A stretch of DNA of 54,771 nt from Vampirovibrio chlorellavorus (GCF_003149375.1 NZ_QFWH01000011.1:1-54771), one strand, 5' to 3'. Counted from the stretch's first letter, positions 1 to 10,676 are shown. Notes: generated by a model not told the origin, from the sequence alone. A program made the numbers and translations.

Positions 1-118
1 CATACAAAATCCCATTAATTACTGCCCGATCCGAGCAACGGGGACGCCCATTCATGTTGATTGGCGGCAGATACTCCCGAATCGCTTCCCATTGTTTATC
101 ACTGAGCTGAATGTACAT
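1..118 (-). CDS. IS5-family transposase, N-terminus only (runs off window)
   Basis: The minus strand reads MYIQLSDKQWEAIREYLPP, then NMNGRPRCSDRAVINGILY, and leaves the window. This is the usual start of IS5-family (DUF4096-type) transposases: a helical N-terminus followed by a GRPR...R.v.NGILY block. A GGAGG lies nine bases upstream of the ATG at 118. The catalytic DDE core is outside the window. The element's end must fall between here and the pilin stop at 179; a CTAA that could be an IS5-type target site is at 174-177, but I cannot define the terminal repeat. An edge inside an IS suggests an assembly break at a repeat. Confidence 0.75.
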   Translation of the reverse strand, partial: MYIQLSDKQWEAIREYLPPINMNGRPRCSDRAVINGILY

Positions 119-178
119 GGTGCCATTCCTCCAAGTTGATTGGAAGAATGACGTTCAACTTTTGCAAAGGGTTCTAAT

Positions 179-778
179 TTAATTCCAGCTAAACCAACTG
201 GGATCGACGTCTGCGCTTCGAACACCGTCACTACTAACGGTATTGGGATCAATGGTGCTGTAAGATTTGATTCTACCGTTATAATAGAGGAAGAAGACAA
301 CGGCGTTGGTATTGTTGGCCGTTCCATCCGGATCCAAGTGAAACCAGAGCGCGTTTAATGCGTCCGTTCCGGCAAAACTGATGGTTGGCACCACTAATAA
401 TCTGGCGCCATTATGCAGCAATAGGCACTGACCACCGAATAATGAACAGGAAACACTCGCACCGACCGGTGCCCCTCCGTTTGCATTGATAACGGCCGTG
501 TTGCCAGTGCTTACGTAGTTCATGTAAGGCGTTAAATCACCCACCTTGGTGCTGGCCGTTACTTGGTTGGTGGCAGAGTAGCGCTGATACGCTTCGGAAA
601 TCATGGCCGCAGCTTCTTTGGCAATGGCGCTATTTCTGGCGTCTTGCTGAGTACTTAGGATTTTGGGGATGGTGAAGGTGGCGATGACCCCCAGAATGGC
701 TAGCGAAATGAGTAGTTCTGCCAAAGTAAAGCCTGTAAGAGTTCTATAGGAATTGATCCGTTGAATATGCGTCCGCAC
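179..778 (-). CDS. Type IV pilin-like (pseudopilin) protein
   Basis: This 199-residue protein has a short basic leader ending in G, then FTLAELLISLAILGVIATF, a textbook class III signal: prepilin peptidase would cut G|F, leaving Phe1 and Glu5 on a hydrophobic helix. The rest is a soluble head with few charged residues and two cysteines (SCSLFGGQC). The start is GTG at 778 with AGGAG seven bases upstream. It ends DPSWFSWN; the next pilin gene ends DPAWFSWN, so the two are diverged paralogues. The product would be assembled by a type IV pilus or type II secretion machine, none of which is encoded here. Whether it is a major pilin, minor pilin or pseudopilin cannot be told. Confidence 0.85.
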   Translation of the reverse strand: MRTHIQRINSYRTLTGFTLAELLISLAILGVIATFTIPKILSTQQDARNSAIAKEAAAMISEAYQRYSATNQVTASTKVGDLTPYMNYVSTGNTAVINANGGAPVGASVSCSLFGGQCLLLHNGARLLVVPTISFAGTDALNALWFHLDPDGTANNTNAVVFFLYYNGRIKSYSTIDPNTVSSDGVRSADVDPSWFSWN

Positions 779-878
779 GACGTGTCTCCTAATAGGCCGG
801 TTTTAGAGATAAGCAATTTATCGGTGCAAGTTTGCAAAACTTTAGCAGGGTCCTGGTAGATTTTTGGAAATCGCATCT

Positions 879-1533
<655 letters not shown>

Positions 1534-1796
1534 ACATCGATTGAAACTCCGTGCAGGGATATGTAACAAAATTGGGCTTTTTTTGACCTCTTCTAGATGT
1601 GTACCTACGAATGGATAGTCTCTCGAGAGGCTAAATAGGTCTGAACGTAATTTTTTATCGGCACTGTCGGGTAAAACTTTAAAAATGGCTGGCTCCACGG
1701 TCATGCGGTGTCAGTGGGTGTTTTTTGTCGCTGAGGGAAACGTGTTTTTGAGGTAAAATCTTAAATCCAGCGATTAATCTTTAGGAACCCTCACTG

Positions 1797-3338
1797 ATGT
1801 TTGACCAGCTTTCCGACCGCTTACAGGACGTTTTCGCCAATTTCAGAGGCGATCGGCAGCTGACGGAAGAGAACATGGAAGACGCCCTGCGGGAAGTGCG
1901 CCGGGCCTTGCTGGAAGCGGACGTCAGCTTGCGGGTCATCAAGGCCTTTATTTCCCGGGTGAAAGACCGGGCCGTGGGGGAAGCGGTTCTGAAAAGCGTC
2001 GAGCCCGGCCAGCAGTTGATTAAAATCGTCCATGACGAGTTGGTCATCCTGATGGGGGGGGAGACTCAGGCGCTCAATCTGGCGGGACAGCCCAATATTA
2101 TGGTGCTGTTTGGCTTGCAGGGTTCCGGGAAAACCACCACGGCGGGCAAACTGGCTTTAAAGCTGCGCAAGGAAGGCCGCAAGGTGCTGCTGGTGGCGGC
2201 GGATGTCTATCGTCCGGCTGCCATTCAACAGTTAATCACCCTCGGCAAGCAGATCGATATCCCGACTTTTACCATTGAAGGTTCCAAAGACGTGCTGGAA
2301 ATTGCCCGCACCGGGGTGGCTCAGGCTAAAGCGGAGGCTTATGATACGGTGATCGTGGATACCGCCGGTCGGCTGCAGGTGGATACCGACATGATGGCCG
2401 AACTCCTGCTGGTGGAGCGGGTGTTGCAACCGCAGGAAAAGCTATTGGTCATTGACGCCATGACCGGACAAGAGGCCGTGGCCGTGGCGGAGACGTTTAA
2501 CGCCCAACTGGAAGTAACCGGCATTGTGGTTACCAAGCTGGACGGGGATGCCCGGGGCGGAGCGGCCCTTTCCGTGGTGGAAGTGACCGGCAAACCCATC
2601 AAGCTGATTGGCACCAGCGAAAAGCTGACCGGCCTGGAGGTGTTTCACCCGGATCGCATGGCCACCCGCATTTTGGGTATGGGCGATGTGGTCAGTCTGG
2701 TGGAGCGGGCCCAGGAAGCGTTTGATATGGAAGAGGCCCAGCGTCTGGAAGAAAAAATGCGCAAGGACGCTTTTTCTTTTGAGGATTTTCTGAAGATTCA
2801 GAAGTCCTTTAAAATGCTGGGTTCTATGGAACAGATTTTGGGCATGCTGCCCATTCCGGGCATCACCAAGGAAATGCGTGAGATGATCTCCCACAGTGGG
2901 GAAGGCCAGATGAAGCGGGTGGAGGCCATGATCTCCAGCATGACCCTGGCCGAGCGCCGCAAGCCCGAGCTGATTAACGAAAGCCGTCGCCTGCGCATTG
3001 CCAAGGGCTGTGGCATGAAAGACGCTGAGCTGGAGGCTTTTTTGCGCCAGTTTGAGCAAATGCGCATGGTCATGAAGCAGCTCACCCGGTTTACCGATAG
3101 CATGAAGCCCGAGCCGGAGACTGCGGTGGGGAGTTCAGGCGGCTTGAAAATGCCCCGCAGCATTAAGAAAAAGAAAAAAGACCCCATGGCCGAGATGATG
3201 CAGGGCATGGGTGGGTCTGGTTTTCCGGGAATGCCGGGAATGCCTTCCGCGGGTGGGGGAATGCCGGATTTATCCAAACTGAAAATGCCCAAAATGCCCA
3301 AGGGTGGAAAGTTTCCGCCGGGATTTTTCGGGAAATAG
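1797..3338 (+). CDS. ffh: Signal recognition particle protein Ffh (SRP54)
   Basis: Ffh binds SRP RNA and signal sequences of nascent membrane proteins and docks with FtsY in a GTP-dependent cycle. The 513-residue product has the N domain helices, the G domain with GLQGSGKTTTAGKLA (P-loop, about residue 107), DVYRPAA, DTAGR and TKLDGDARGG, then a methionine-rich M domain with GMGDVVSLVE and the SRP-RNA-binding region (MTLAERRKPELINESRRLRI). After KKKKKDPMAEMMQ it ends in a Gly/Met/Pro-rich tail (GGSGFPGMPGMP, KMPKMPKGGKFPPGFFGK), which makes it longer than the roughly 450 residues usual for the family. ATG at 1797 follows an AGGAA. It appears monocistronic, divergent from the pilins. Confidence 0.98.
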   Translation: MFDQLSDRLQDVFANFRGDRQLTEENMEDALREVRRALLEADVSLRVIKAFISRVKDRAVGEAVLKSVEPGQQLIKIVHDELVILMGGETQALNLAGQPNIMVLFGLQGSGKTTTAGKLALKLRKEGRKVLLVAADVYRPAAIQQLITLGKQIDIPTFTIEGSKDVLEIARTGVAQAKAEAYDTVIVDTAGRLQVDTDMMAELLLVERVLQPQEKLLVIDAMTGQEAVAVAETFNAQLEVTGIVVTKLDGDARGGAALSVVEVTGKPIKLIGTSEKLTGLEVFHPDRMATRILGMGDVVSLVERAQEAFDMEEAQRLEEKMRKDAFSFEDFLKIQKSFKMLGSMEQILGMLPIPGITKEMREMISHSGEGQMKRVEAMISSMTLAERRKPELINESRRLRIAKGCGMKDAELEAFLRQFEQMRMVMKQLTRFTDSMKPEPETAVGSSGGLKMPRSIKKKKKDPMAEMMQGMGGSGFPGMPGMPSAGGGMPDLSKLKMPKMPKGGKFPPGFFGK

Positions 3339-3537
3339 GGCCTTAAGCCTATATCGGGCATCCTGATTGGGCGGCCGAGCCGCTTTGCGTGCGTCTGTTG
3401 GCGGGCCATTTGGGCCTGTACTTTTCGTTGTCGGTTGACCAGTCAGTCTCAAATTTAAGACTTGGGGCAATAATTGTTATTTTAAATTTTTATATTAAAT
3501 ATATACCTTCTCGTTCCCAACTCTGAGGATATAGGCT

Positions 3538-4746
3538 ATGGTCAACATCAACCCGAGCATCTCGGCGTTCAATCGTAAACCGGTGACAACGCCCACCCCC
3601 AATAGCGCCAATGCGGCCCGCAATGCGGCGACTGCGCAGGCAACAAATCTTTTAACCCGGCAGCGCAATACTGCCGGTCGTAGTGGTTCTCAAGCCTTTT
3701 CCTCCCCGATTATTTTGCAGATGTTGTTGTCCTTTTTGCAATCGCTTCTGGCGATTTTGAGAAATATGAAACCGCCCGCCCCAACCCCCACGCCAACCCC
3801 CACGCCAACGCCCACGCCCACGCCCACGCCTACCCCTACGCCCACGCCCACGCCCACGCCCACGCCCACGCCCACGCCCACGCCCACGCCCACGCCCACG
3901 CCCACGCCGACGCCGACGCCGACGCCGACGCCCACCCCCACACCCACACCCACCGGCCCGATTGAACCCGGGAGCCTCAAGTTGTCCGATATTCCCGTGG
4001 ACGCCCGAGGCAACATGACCACGGCCTTTGTGAATCAGTTGTTCAAAACGGCCAAGCCCGTGAATACTCAACTTCTGGATGACAAAGATCCTTCGGGTCT
4101 CAGTAAGTTTGCCCGTGTCGGCTTGCGCATGCTGGGGCACGATCTCTACGACGGTGAAATTAATGGCGATGTAGCCTTCCGCACCCTGTTAGCGCCGGAT
4201 GCCAGCCACAACCGGGGCATATTCCAGGGCTCCAAGGATACCCCCCAGCAAGTTGCCGCCAACAAGGACATGGTGCGCAAATGGGGAGAACTGGATCTGA
4301 AGGATGATGGCAAAGTGAATGGCAGCGCCTATATGAAACTGATCGAGGATGTCTGGCCGACCACCGATCATGTTCCCATTCCCGGATTCGCCAAAGATAT
4401 CACCACCAAAAGCGCCAGCCTGAACGCCGCGGAAATGATGCGTGCCACGCCCAACGTGGAAACCCCGCAAGGCGTCACGGACTTTACCAAAACTTCTCCG
4501 GTGACCGCCAAGGAACTGCTGAACTTCTCCCTGTGGGGGCATCGCATCCTGGACCGCTCGTTCAAAACCGATGAACTGGCCAAAGATGCCTTGACCAACC
4601 CCCGCTCCCTCGACTTTGGCTTAACCCAGTTCAGTCCAGAAACCCGGGCATACATGAACAGTCTGTCCACGGACCCCAACGCCACTTCCACGGTCGGTAT
4701 TGGCGTACTGAACCTGCTGATCAAATTGTCCAACAACTTACGATAA
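3538..4746 (+). CDS. Protein with (TP)28 linker and EF-hand-like C-terminal domain, unknown function
   Basis: Not a family I recognise. The 402 residues fall into three parts: an N-terminal segment (1-82) of low complexity with an amphipathic or hydrophobic stretch ([20 protein letters not shown]), a 57-residue alternating Thr-Pro rod (about 83-139), and a globular C-terminal domain. The latter holds two acidic, glycine/asparagine-containing loops, [14 protein letters not shown] and [14 protein letters not shown], that resemble EF-hand or dockerin loops; calcium binding is inference. There is no classical signal peptide. The layout suggests a stalked surface or secreted protein. AT-rich DNA at 3478-3510 may hold its promoter, and a GAGGATATAGGCT ribosome site precedes ATG 3538. 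A hairpin at 4770 lies downstream. Confidence 0.75.
   Translation: MVNINPSISAFNRKPVTTPTPNSANAARNAATAQATNLLTRQRNTAGRSGSQAFSSPIILQMLLSFLQSLLAILRNMKPPAPTPTPTPTPTPTPTPTPTPTPTPTPTPTPTPTPTPTPTPTPTPTPTPTPTPTPTPTPTGPIEPGSLKLSDIPVDARGNMTTAFVNQLFKTAKPVNTQLLDDKDPSGLSKFARVGLRMLGHDLYDGEINGDVAFRTLLAPDASHNRGIFQGSKDTPQQVAANKDMVRKWGELDLKDDGKVNGSAYMKLIEDVWPTTDHVPIPGFAKDITTKSASLNAAEMMRATPNVETPQGVTDFTKTSPVTAKELLNFSLWGHRILDRSFKTDELAKDALTNPRSLDFGLTQFSPETRAYMNSLSTDPNATSTVGIGVLNLLIKLSNNLR
3784..3954 (+). repeat. Hexameric ACGCCC-type repeat encoding (TP)28T
   Basis: Fifty-seven consecutive codons alternate Thr and Pro. The middle is an almost perfect CCCACG hexamer array, flanked by degenerate copies (CCAACC, CCGACG). 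Because the unit is six bases, copy-number changes lengthen or shorten the rod without breaking frame. On the reverse strand it reads as a meaningless Gly-Val array. Confidence 0.95.
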
Positions 4747-4769
4747 GTCAGCGGTTTTTAAAGCCCTTC

Positions 4770-4799
4770 AATCCCTCGTCTATGGATAGGCGGGGGATT
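4770..4799 (+). terminator. Hairpin downstream of the TP-linker gene
   Basis: AATCCC at 4770 pairs with GGGATT at 4794-4799, with further CG and CTA/TAG pairs around a TGGA loop. T-rich sequence (CTTTTCTGTTTT) begins about ten bases later rather than directly after the stem, so termination is plausible, not certain. Confidence 0.45.
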
Positions 4800-4945
4800 T
4801 GGGCCGATCTTTTCTGTTTTCCCCTTTTCCCATGTTCACAGTGTGGTTGGCCGGGGCTTCAACGGGTTGCCGGCACATTGAATGTCATCGCAGCCACTTG
4901 CGCTACGACTGATCTTAATTCGAGGATCTGAATCGTTCGATAATC

Positions 4946-7900
4946 TTAATCCGGCACCGCCGGTTGCCGCTGACTCGGCCCCTGCGTCCAGCTATAGATC
5001 ACGGGCAGAACAATCAGGGTTAAAAACGTGGCGCTGAATACCCCGCCGATGACCACGGTGGCCAGTGGCTTCTGAACTTCCGCGCCAGCGCCTTGCGATA
5101 ACGCCATGGGCAGAAAGCCCAAAATAGCCACCAGCGCGGTCATCAGAACCGGTCTTAGTCTGGTTTCGGCGGCCAGTTGTATGGCCCGGGGGAGGGGATG
5201 TCCTTCTTTCAGATATTGGTTGATGGTCGATACCAGCACCAGACCGTTCAGCACAGCCACCCCGAACAGGGCGATGAAGCCGATAGAAGCGGGCACGTTC
5301 AGGTACATGCCCCTCAGCCACAGGGCGATGACACCCCCAATCAGGGCGAAGGGAACGTTCAGCATCACCAGCAGGGAATGGCGGACTGAGGAAAAGGTGG
5401 CCATCAAGAGCAGGAAAATCACCACAATGGAGAGCGGCACCACCATCATCAGCTTTTGCATGGCCCGTTGCTGGTTTTCAAACTGGCCGCCCCATTCAAT
5501 GTAATAACCCGGCGGCAGATGAACGGCTTCCTTGATCTTTTGCTGGCCCTCTCGCACAAACGATCCGATATCCCGGCCATCCACGTTGCACATCACCACG
5601 ATGCGGCGCTGGGCGGATTCCCGGTTGATAACCTCAAGCCCTTCCTTTGTCTGGATATTGGCCACCTGTCCCAACGGAATGCGCTGGCCGGTGCTGGTAT
5701 CCAGCAACAGGGACTGCAATAAAAGCGGATCGGTCTGGCTGCCCCCGGGAAACTTGACCCGCATGGTGAACCGCTTGCGGCCCTCCAGCACTTCTGATAC
5801 CGGTTCTCCCAAAACAGCGGTGCCCACCAGCGCTTTCAGGTCAGAAATCTGAACGCCATAGCGGGCCATTTTAACCCGATCCGGGGTGATGACAATTTGA
5901 GAACTGCCTTCCAGCTTCTCAGTCTGCAAGTCCCGCTGGCCCTTAACGGAGCGAATAACCCGTTCAATTTCGTGCGCCTTTTCCCTGAGAACGTTGAAAT
6001 CCTCGCCAAACAGTTTAACGGCAATATCGGAGCGTACCCCGGAAACCAGCTCATCCACCCGCATGGCAATGGGCTGGGTGAAGTTAAAGTGGGTGCCGGG
6101 AATATCCCGATTCAGGCGACGATCGATTTCGGCCATTAATTTCTGCTTGGTGATGCCCGGTCGCCAGGTGGATTTTGGGTTCAGCATCACGTACACGTCC
6201 GCTTGATACACCCCCATGGGATCGGTGGCCAAGTCGGGACGGCCCAGTTTGGAGACGGCCGTCTCAATTTCAGGAATATCGCCGATGGACTGCTCTATCT
6301 GGGTGGTCACTTTCATTTTTTCGGCCAGTGAGATACTGGGCAGGTTGACGGTCTCAATCAGGATGTCCCCTTCATCCAGCTGGGGCACAAATTCCGTTCC
6401 TAAAAACGGAACGCTGGCCACGGTGAATACAAACAGGGCCACGGCAATGGAAACGGTCATGCGGCGGTGGGCCAGCGCCTTTTCCAATAGGCTGAGGTAA
6501 GCCGGGCGAATTTTTTGGATGAAAAAGTTCTCCCGTTCTTCGACCTTGCCCTTGAGGAAAAACGTGCAGAGTACCGGCACCAGCGTTAGCGCACAGATGA
6601 GAGAACCCAGCAGGGCGAAACAGACCGCAAACACCATGGGCGAAAACATTTTGTACTCCATGCCCTCCAGCGCCAGCACGGGCATGTAGACCACTGTGAT
6701 GATCAAAATCCCGAACAGAATGGGTCGGGCCATTTCCTTCAGGGATTGCCGCACCACGGCCCCGGTGTTGGGAGTCACGCCCGGTTCGGCATGGGCCAGC
6801 TTGCGCACGGTATTTTCCACCATCACAATGGCCCCATCCACGATCATGCCAAAGTCAATGGCCCCCAGGCTCATGATGTTGGCGGTCAGGCCCAGGGCCT
6901 TCATGCCCATCAGGGAAAACATCATGGAAATGGGAATGACCACGGCCACAATCAGGGCCGCGCGCAGATTACCCAACAAAAGTAGCAGCACGGCGATGAC
7001 CAGCATGCTCCCTTCCATCAGGTTGGTTTGAACGGTGTGAATGGTTTGCTCCACCAGACGGGTTTGATCATAAAAGGGCTTCAACTGAATGCCCTCCGGC
7101 AGGCTTTTGCGAATCTGCCGGACTTTCTCCTTGACCCGTTCAATGACTTCCCGGCTGTTTTCGCCTTTCAGCATCATGACCAGTCCGGTGACCACTTCTC
7201 CCTGTCCATCCTTGGTCACGGCGCCTTGGCGCAACGCGTCTCCCAGGCCAATTTGGGCAATATTTTTCAGGGTAACCGGCAGGCCGCCTTTACGGGAAAC
7301 CACGATGTCGCCAATATCGTCCAGGGTTTCCACCCGCCCCAGACCCCGGATAATGTACTGTTCGGCCCCGTGTTCGATGATGCCGCCGCTGTAATTTTGG
7401 TTGTTGTTTTTCAGGGCGGCAAACACGTCCTGCAAGGTCAGGTCGTACTGGGTCAGCCGCTCCGGGTACAGGGTGATCACGTACTCCTGCGTTTGCCCGC
7501 CCCAGGTGTTCACCTCATTGACCCCCGGCACGGTTCTCAGTTGATATTTAATGTCCCAGTCGTGCAGGTTTTTTAACTCTCTGCTGGTGTAGCCTTTGCC
7601 CTCCACCACATACTGGTAAATTTCCCCCATGCCGGTAGAGATGGGCCCCAGTTGGGGGGTAACGCCATCCGGCAAGCGGGAGCGCACGCTTTGCAGGCGT
7701 TCATTCACCAACTGGCGGGCAAAATAAATGTTCACGTTATCGTGAAAAACAACCGTGACGATGGAAAGCCCAAACTTGCTGACCGAGCGAACCTGCTCCA
7801 CTTTTGGCAAGCCGTTCAGGATCGACTCCAGGGGAACCGTCACCAATTGTTCCGCCTCAATAGGCGGCATACCGGGCGCCTCCGTAATGACCTGCACCTG

Positions 7901-8032
7901 CACATTGGTCAGGTCGGGGAAGGCGTCAATGGGTAAACTGCGGTAGGCCCAAATTCCCCCCAGAATGACGAAGGCAAAGGCCAGACAAACCAGAAAGCGC
8001 TGCTTGATGAGGTTGGCAAGAAACTGTTCCAT
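4946..8032 (-). CDS. czcA: CzcA-type heavy-metal RND efflux pump (inner-membrane subunit)
   Basis: Proton-driven HME-RND transporter of about 1028 residues that moves divalent metal ions out through an adaptor and an outer-membrane channel. It begins MEQFLANLIKQRFLVCLAF (TM1), then IDAFPDLTNVQVQVITEAPG, typical of CzcA/CusA. TM4 reads DFGMIVDGAIVMVEN, keeping the Asp, Asp and Glu characteristic of divalent-cation exporters; CusA-type copper/silver pumps lack this set. I chose ATG 8032 (GGAGAGGAC just upstream, following the adaptor's TAA by one base) over a TTG at 8047. It is the last gene of the operon; the metal could be Zn, Co, Cd or Ni. Confidence 0.93.
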   Translation of the reverse strand: MEQFLANLIKQRFLVCLAFAFVILGGIWAYRSLPIDAFPDLTNVQVQVITEAPGMPPIEAEQLVTVPLESILNGLPKVEQVRSVSKFGLSIVTVVFHDNVNIYFARQLVNERLQSVRSRLPDGVTPQLGPISTGMGEIYQYVVEGKGYTSRELKNLHDWDIKYQLRTVPGVNEVNTWGGQTQEYVITLYPERLTQYDLTLQDVFAALKNNNQNYSGGIIEHGAEQYIIRGLGRVETLDDIGDIVVSRKGGLPVTLKNIAQIGLGDALRQGAVTKDGQGEVVTGLVMMLKGENSREVIERVKEKVRQIRKSLPEGIQLKPFYDQTRLVEQTIHTVQTNLMEGSMLVIAVLLLLLGNLRAALIVAVVIPISMMFSLMGMKALGLTANIMSLGAIDFGMIVDGAIVMVENTVRKLAHAEPGVTPNTGAVVRQSLKEMARPILFGILIITVVYMPVLALEGMEYKMFSPMVFAVCFALLGSLICALTLVPVLCTFFLKGKVEERENFFIQKIRPAYLSLLEKALAHRRMTVSIAVALFVFTVASVPFLGTEFVPQLDEGDILIETVNLPSISLAEKMKVTTQIEQSIGDIPEIETAVSKLGRPDLATDPMGVYQADVYVMLNPKSTWRPGITKQKLMAEIDRRLNRDIPGTHFNFTQPIAMRVDELVSGVRSDIAVKLFGEDFNVLREKAHEIERVIRSVKGQRDLQTEKLEGSSQIVITPDRVKMARYGVQISDLKALVGTAVLGEPVSEVLEGRKRFTMRVKFPGGSQTDPLLLQSLLLDTSTGQRIPLGQVANIQTKEGLEVINRESAQRRIVVMCNVDGRDIGSFVREGQQKIKEAVHLPPGYYIEWGGQFENQQRAMQKLMMVVPLSIVVIFLLLMATFSSVRHSLLVMLNVPFALIGGVIALWLRGMYLNVPASIGFIALFGVAVLNGLVLVSTINQYLKEGHPLPRAIQLAAETRLRPVLMTALVAILGFLPMALSQGAGAEVQKPLATVVIGGVFSATFLTLIVLPVIYSWTQGPSQRQPAVPD

Positions 8033-8033
8033 C

Positions 8034-9272
8034 TTAGTCCTCTCCAAGCTGTTTTTTCAGCATTTCGCCCTTCAGGGTAAAACTGCCCTCGGTCACCACC
8101 GGGGTTCCTGCCTTCAACCCCTGACGAATAAAGTATCCGGTGCTATCCTGACTGTCGATGGTCACGGGCTGCTTCCGGTATTGGTTGTTGCCCAGCGGGA
8201 TGAAGACAAACGCTTCCCGTCCGTACTTTTGCAGGGCTTTTTCGGGAACAAACGGCATGCTTTCCCGGCTGGCGGAGTCAATTTCAGCCTGCCCGAACAT
8301 GCCGGGTTTCAGGCTGTAGTCCGTGTTATCCAAAAAGGCCCGAACCATAAACACGGGGCTTTGGGCATTGGTATTGGGCGGAATGTAATTGATGCGACCC
8401 ATAAACACCCGCTTGGGCAGACTGTCGCTGGTAAAGCGAATGCTCTGGCCTAGCCTCAGTCCGGCCAAATCCTGGGGATACACGGTCATATCCAGCCAAA
8501 CCCGGGACAGATCCGCCACCTCGTACAAAATTTGATCGGCGCTGACCGTGTCGCCCAGGGTAATGGTTTTCCGGGTGACCACCCCGCTGCGGGGGGCCAC
8601 AATGGGACTGCCGGTTTGCAGGCGTTCGGACTGACTGTCGAAGGCGACCCCGTAGGTGCCCAGCAAGGCCTTTGCTTCTGACAGCACGTGGGTTTTATGC
8701 TCCTCATAACCGCTTAAGGCGGATTGGGCCAGCTCCAGTTCGGATTGGGCCAGCAGCAGGTCTTTGCGGGGGGAAACCCCATCGGCGTAAAGCGCTTTTT
8801 CCCGCTGGTAGTTTTGCCGGGCCAGTTTCAGGCGGGTTTTTGCCTGCTGTATGGCGATTTCATTGTTGTGCAACTCGTGAATGGAAGCGGCCTGGGCCTT
8901 GACCACTTCCTGATTCCGAATCACGGCCACGGTCTGGCCTTGCCGAATCCTGTCGCCCAGATTGGCCTGATCCTTGATGAGCCGCCCCCCCACCAGCGAG
9001 CTGAGATGAAAGACCTGATTCTCATCGGCCTTGACTTCCGCAATGGTGCTAATCCGGCTATGGTGGGGCCGATCGCTGACCCGTGCCACCTGAATGCCGC
9101 TTTTGCGGACGGCCTCTGGCGTCAGGCGCACGAGATCGGATGAGGCGGCCTGCTTGAGGGCCGGTACCGCTTCGGGGGTGGGGGCCCCGCACCCGGACAG
9201 GAAAATCAGTCCGGCCAGCACGGTCAGTCCGCTGAGAGAAAATAATGGGTAACGTGGACGAGCGGTTTTCAT
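8034..9272 (-). CDS. czcB: CzcB-type RND periplasmic adaptor lipoprotein
   Basis: Membrane-fusion protein of 412 residues linking the RND pump to the outer-membrane factor. A lipoprotein signal is visible (LAGLIFLSGCGAP, Cys about residue 28). Then come the barrel-sandwich half-motif around LGDRIRQGQTVAVIRN, a helical hairpin (residues about 130-200), and the returning half-motif PIVAPRSGVVTRKTITLGDTV, followed by the beta-barrel region with KPGMFGQAEI. There is no obvious His-rich metal-binding N-terminal extension. Its ATG overlaps the czcC stop (ATGA) and its stop is one base before czcA, so the three are translationally coupled. Confidence 0.93.
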   Translation of the reverse strand: MKTARPRYPLFSLSGLTVLAGLIFLSGCGAPTPEAVPALKQAASSDLVRLTPEAVRKSGIQVARVSDRPHHSRISTIAEVKADENQVFHLSSLVGGRLIKDQANLGDRIRQGQTVAVIRNQEVVKAQAASIHELHNNEIAIQQAKTRLKLARQNYQREKALYADGVSPRKDLLLAQSELELAQSALSGYEEHKTHVLSEAKALLGTYGVAFDSQSERLQTGSPIVAPRSGVVTRKTITLGDTVSADQILYEVADLSRVWLDMTVYPQDLAGLRLGQSIRFTSDSLPKRVFMGRINYIPPNTNAQSPVFMVRAFLDNTDYSLKPGMFGQAEIDSASRESMPFVPEKALQKYGREAFVFIPLGNNQYRKQPVTIDSQDSTGYFIRQGLKAGTPVVTEGSFTLKGEMLKKQLGED

Positions 9273-10567
9273 AATCCGGTTCCTATCGCTTTTTCTAAAT
9301 CGCTAATGGCATCCTGATGATCGCGAATAGCTTGCATGTAGCCCAGCCGGGTATTGATAAAGGCCTGCTGGGCGTTAATGGGGGTTAGGATGGAGGACTT
9401 GCCCTCCCGGAAACTCAACTGGGCCAGTTTAACAATGCGCTCCGCATCCGGTAGCAGCTCTGTCTCATAGCGCTTCAGGCGTTGCTGGCTGGCAATGAAG
9501 GCCGTGTGGGCGTTTATAACCTCATAGGTAATCTGGTTCCTCAAGGCCTGTTGCGTGAGCTGGAGTTGCCGTTGGCGGGCGGACTCCTCTTCAATCGGGC
9601 CTTGTTGCCGGTTAAACACAGGAATATCCAACGCCCCAATCACATAAACATTTAACCGCCGTTGGCCGGGTTCAGCCACCAAATCCGGGCCAGCGGAAAG
9701 GTTCAGGTTGGGGATGCGGTTGCTTTTGGCCAAGGCCAGACGTTGCCGCGTTAAGACCTCGTTTAACCGATTTTCCTGAAGTTCGGGCCGGATTTTCAAC
9801 GCTTGCTCAATCAGAAGACTCAGGTTCAACGCCGATTCGGTCAGTGAAGCCTGCAAGGGCTGTCCGGCCTTCGGTGGCGGAACGGTCAGTAGGGCTTCCT
9901 GGGCAAAGCTGGGTGGGGCGGCCAAAAGCTGCTCAGGCGTAAGGGGCTGAAACAGCAGGGCGCTCAGTTGATTTCTGGCGGAGACGACCTGATAAAAAGC
10001 GGTTTGATGGTCATTTTTAGAGTTGGCAAAGGCAATTTGAGCCCCCAGAACATCCACTTTGGGAATGTCACCCATGGTCTCCCGTTTTTGGGCGATGCTC
10101 AGCAGGCGCTGGGTGGTTTCAACAATGTCCTCATAAGCCTTCTGGCGCTCCATGGCCGTATAAAGCTCTGTATACGCTTTTCTCACCCCCGTTCGCAGTT
10201 CCAGAAACCGGGCTTTGGTGGTGGTTTCCGTGATTTGGTTCTGGGTCTCGGCGACGGCAATCCGTTTTTTGCGCTTGCCGCCCAGTTCCAGGGTTTGTTG
10301 CAGGCCTAGCCGATAGGTTTTTTCAGCAATGCCGTTGTCGGAAACCAGCATGGGGTTCAAGCGGGCCTTGGCTGTGGTGATCTGGGCCTGACTGATCTCT
10401 TTTTGGGCTCGTGCGGCCTGATAGTTCAGGTTATTGCGCGTGGCCATCTCAATGGCAGCCTCCAGCGTGATGACCGGTGGCGTCTCCGCCCGGCCCGAGG
10501 CCGGCGCATGCACTAGTAAAATGACCGACAATACGACAGGTAAAACGTTGAACAATGGAGAACGCAA
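9269..10567 (-). CDS. czcC: CzcC-type TolC-family outer-membrane efflux protein
   Basis: Outer-membrane channel of 432 residues, first of the three pump genes. A Sec signal (VLPVVLSVILLVHAPASGRAE) is followed by two repeats of the long-helix outer-membrane efflux domain: ATRNNLNYQAARAQKEISQAQ near residue 40 and IEQALKIRPELQENRLNEV near 245. The start is TTG at 10567 with GGAG eight bases upstream; no ATG alternative keeps the signal peptide. It lies about 110 bases downstream of the His-rich gene at 10677-11141 and probably shares its transcript. Confidence 0.9.
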   Translation of the reverse strand: MRSPLFNVLPVVLSVILLVHAPASGRAETPPVITLEAAIEMATRNNLNYQAARAQKEISQAQITTAKARLNPMLVSDNGIAEKTYRLGLQQTLELGGKRKKRIAVAETQNQITETTTKARFLELRTGVRKAYTELYTAMERQKAYEDIVETTQRLLSIAQKRETMGDIPKVDVLGAQIAFANSKNDHQTAFYQVVSARNQLSALLFQPLTPEQLLAAPPSFAQEALLTVPPPKAGQPLQASLTESALNLSLLIEQALKIRPELQENRLNEVLTRQRLALAKSNRIPNLNLSAGPDLVAEPGQRRLNVYVIGALDIPVFNRQQGPIEEESARQRQLQLTQQALRNQITYEVINAHTAFIASQQRLKRYETELLPDAERIVKLAQLSFREGKSSILTPINAQQAFINTRLGYMQAIRDHQDAISDLEKAIGTGL

Positions 10568-10676
10568 ACCAAAATCTCCTTAATCCTTTGACTGTGGGTG
10601 TGACTATGGATGGGGATAGGCAAGCTCAGGCGAAATTCAACCTGATTGCGGGACAATCAAAGCGGATTAAGTTGAT

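Noticed and set aside
3784-3954. Possible CRISPR array
   Set aside because: The repeat is a six-base coding microsatellite with no spacers.
3690-4022. Reverse-strand frame with a long Gly-Val array
   Set aside because: It is the antisense of the Thr-Pro hexamer repeat; no ribosome site and no sense outside the repeat.
5106-7576. Several long plus-strand frames inside czcA
   Set aside because: They are shadows of a conserved minus-strand RND gene.
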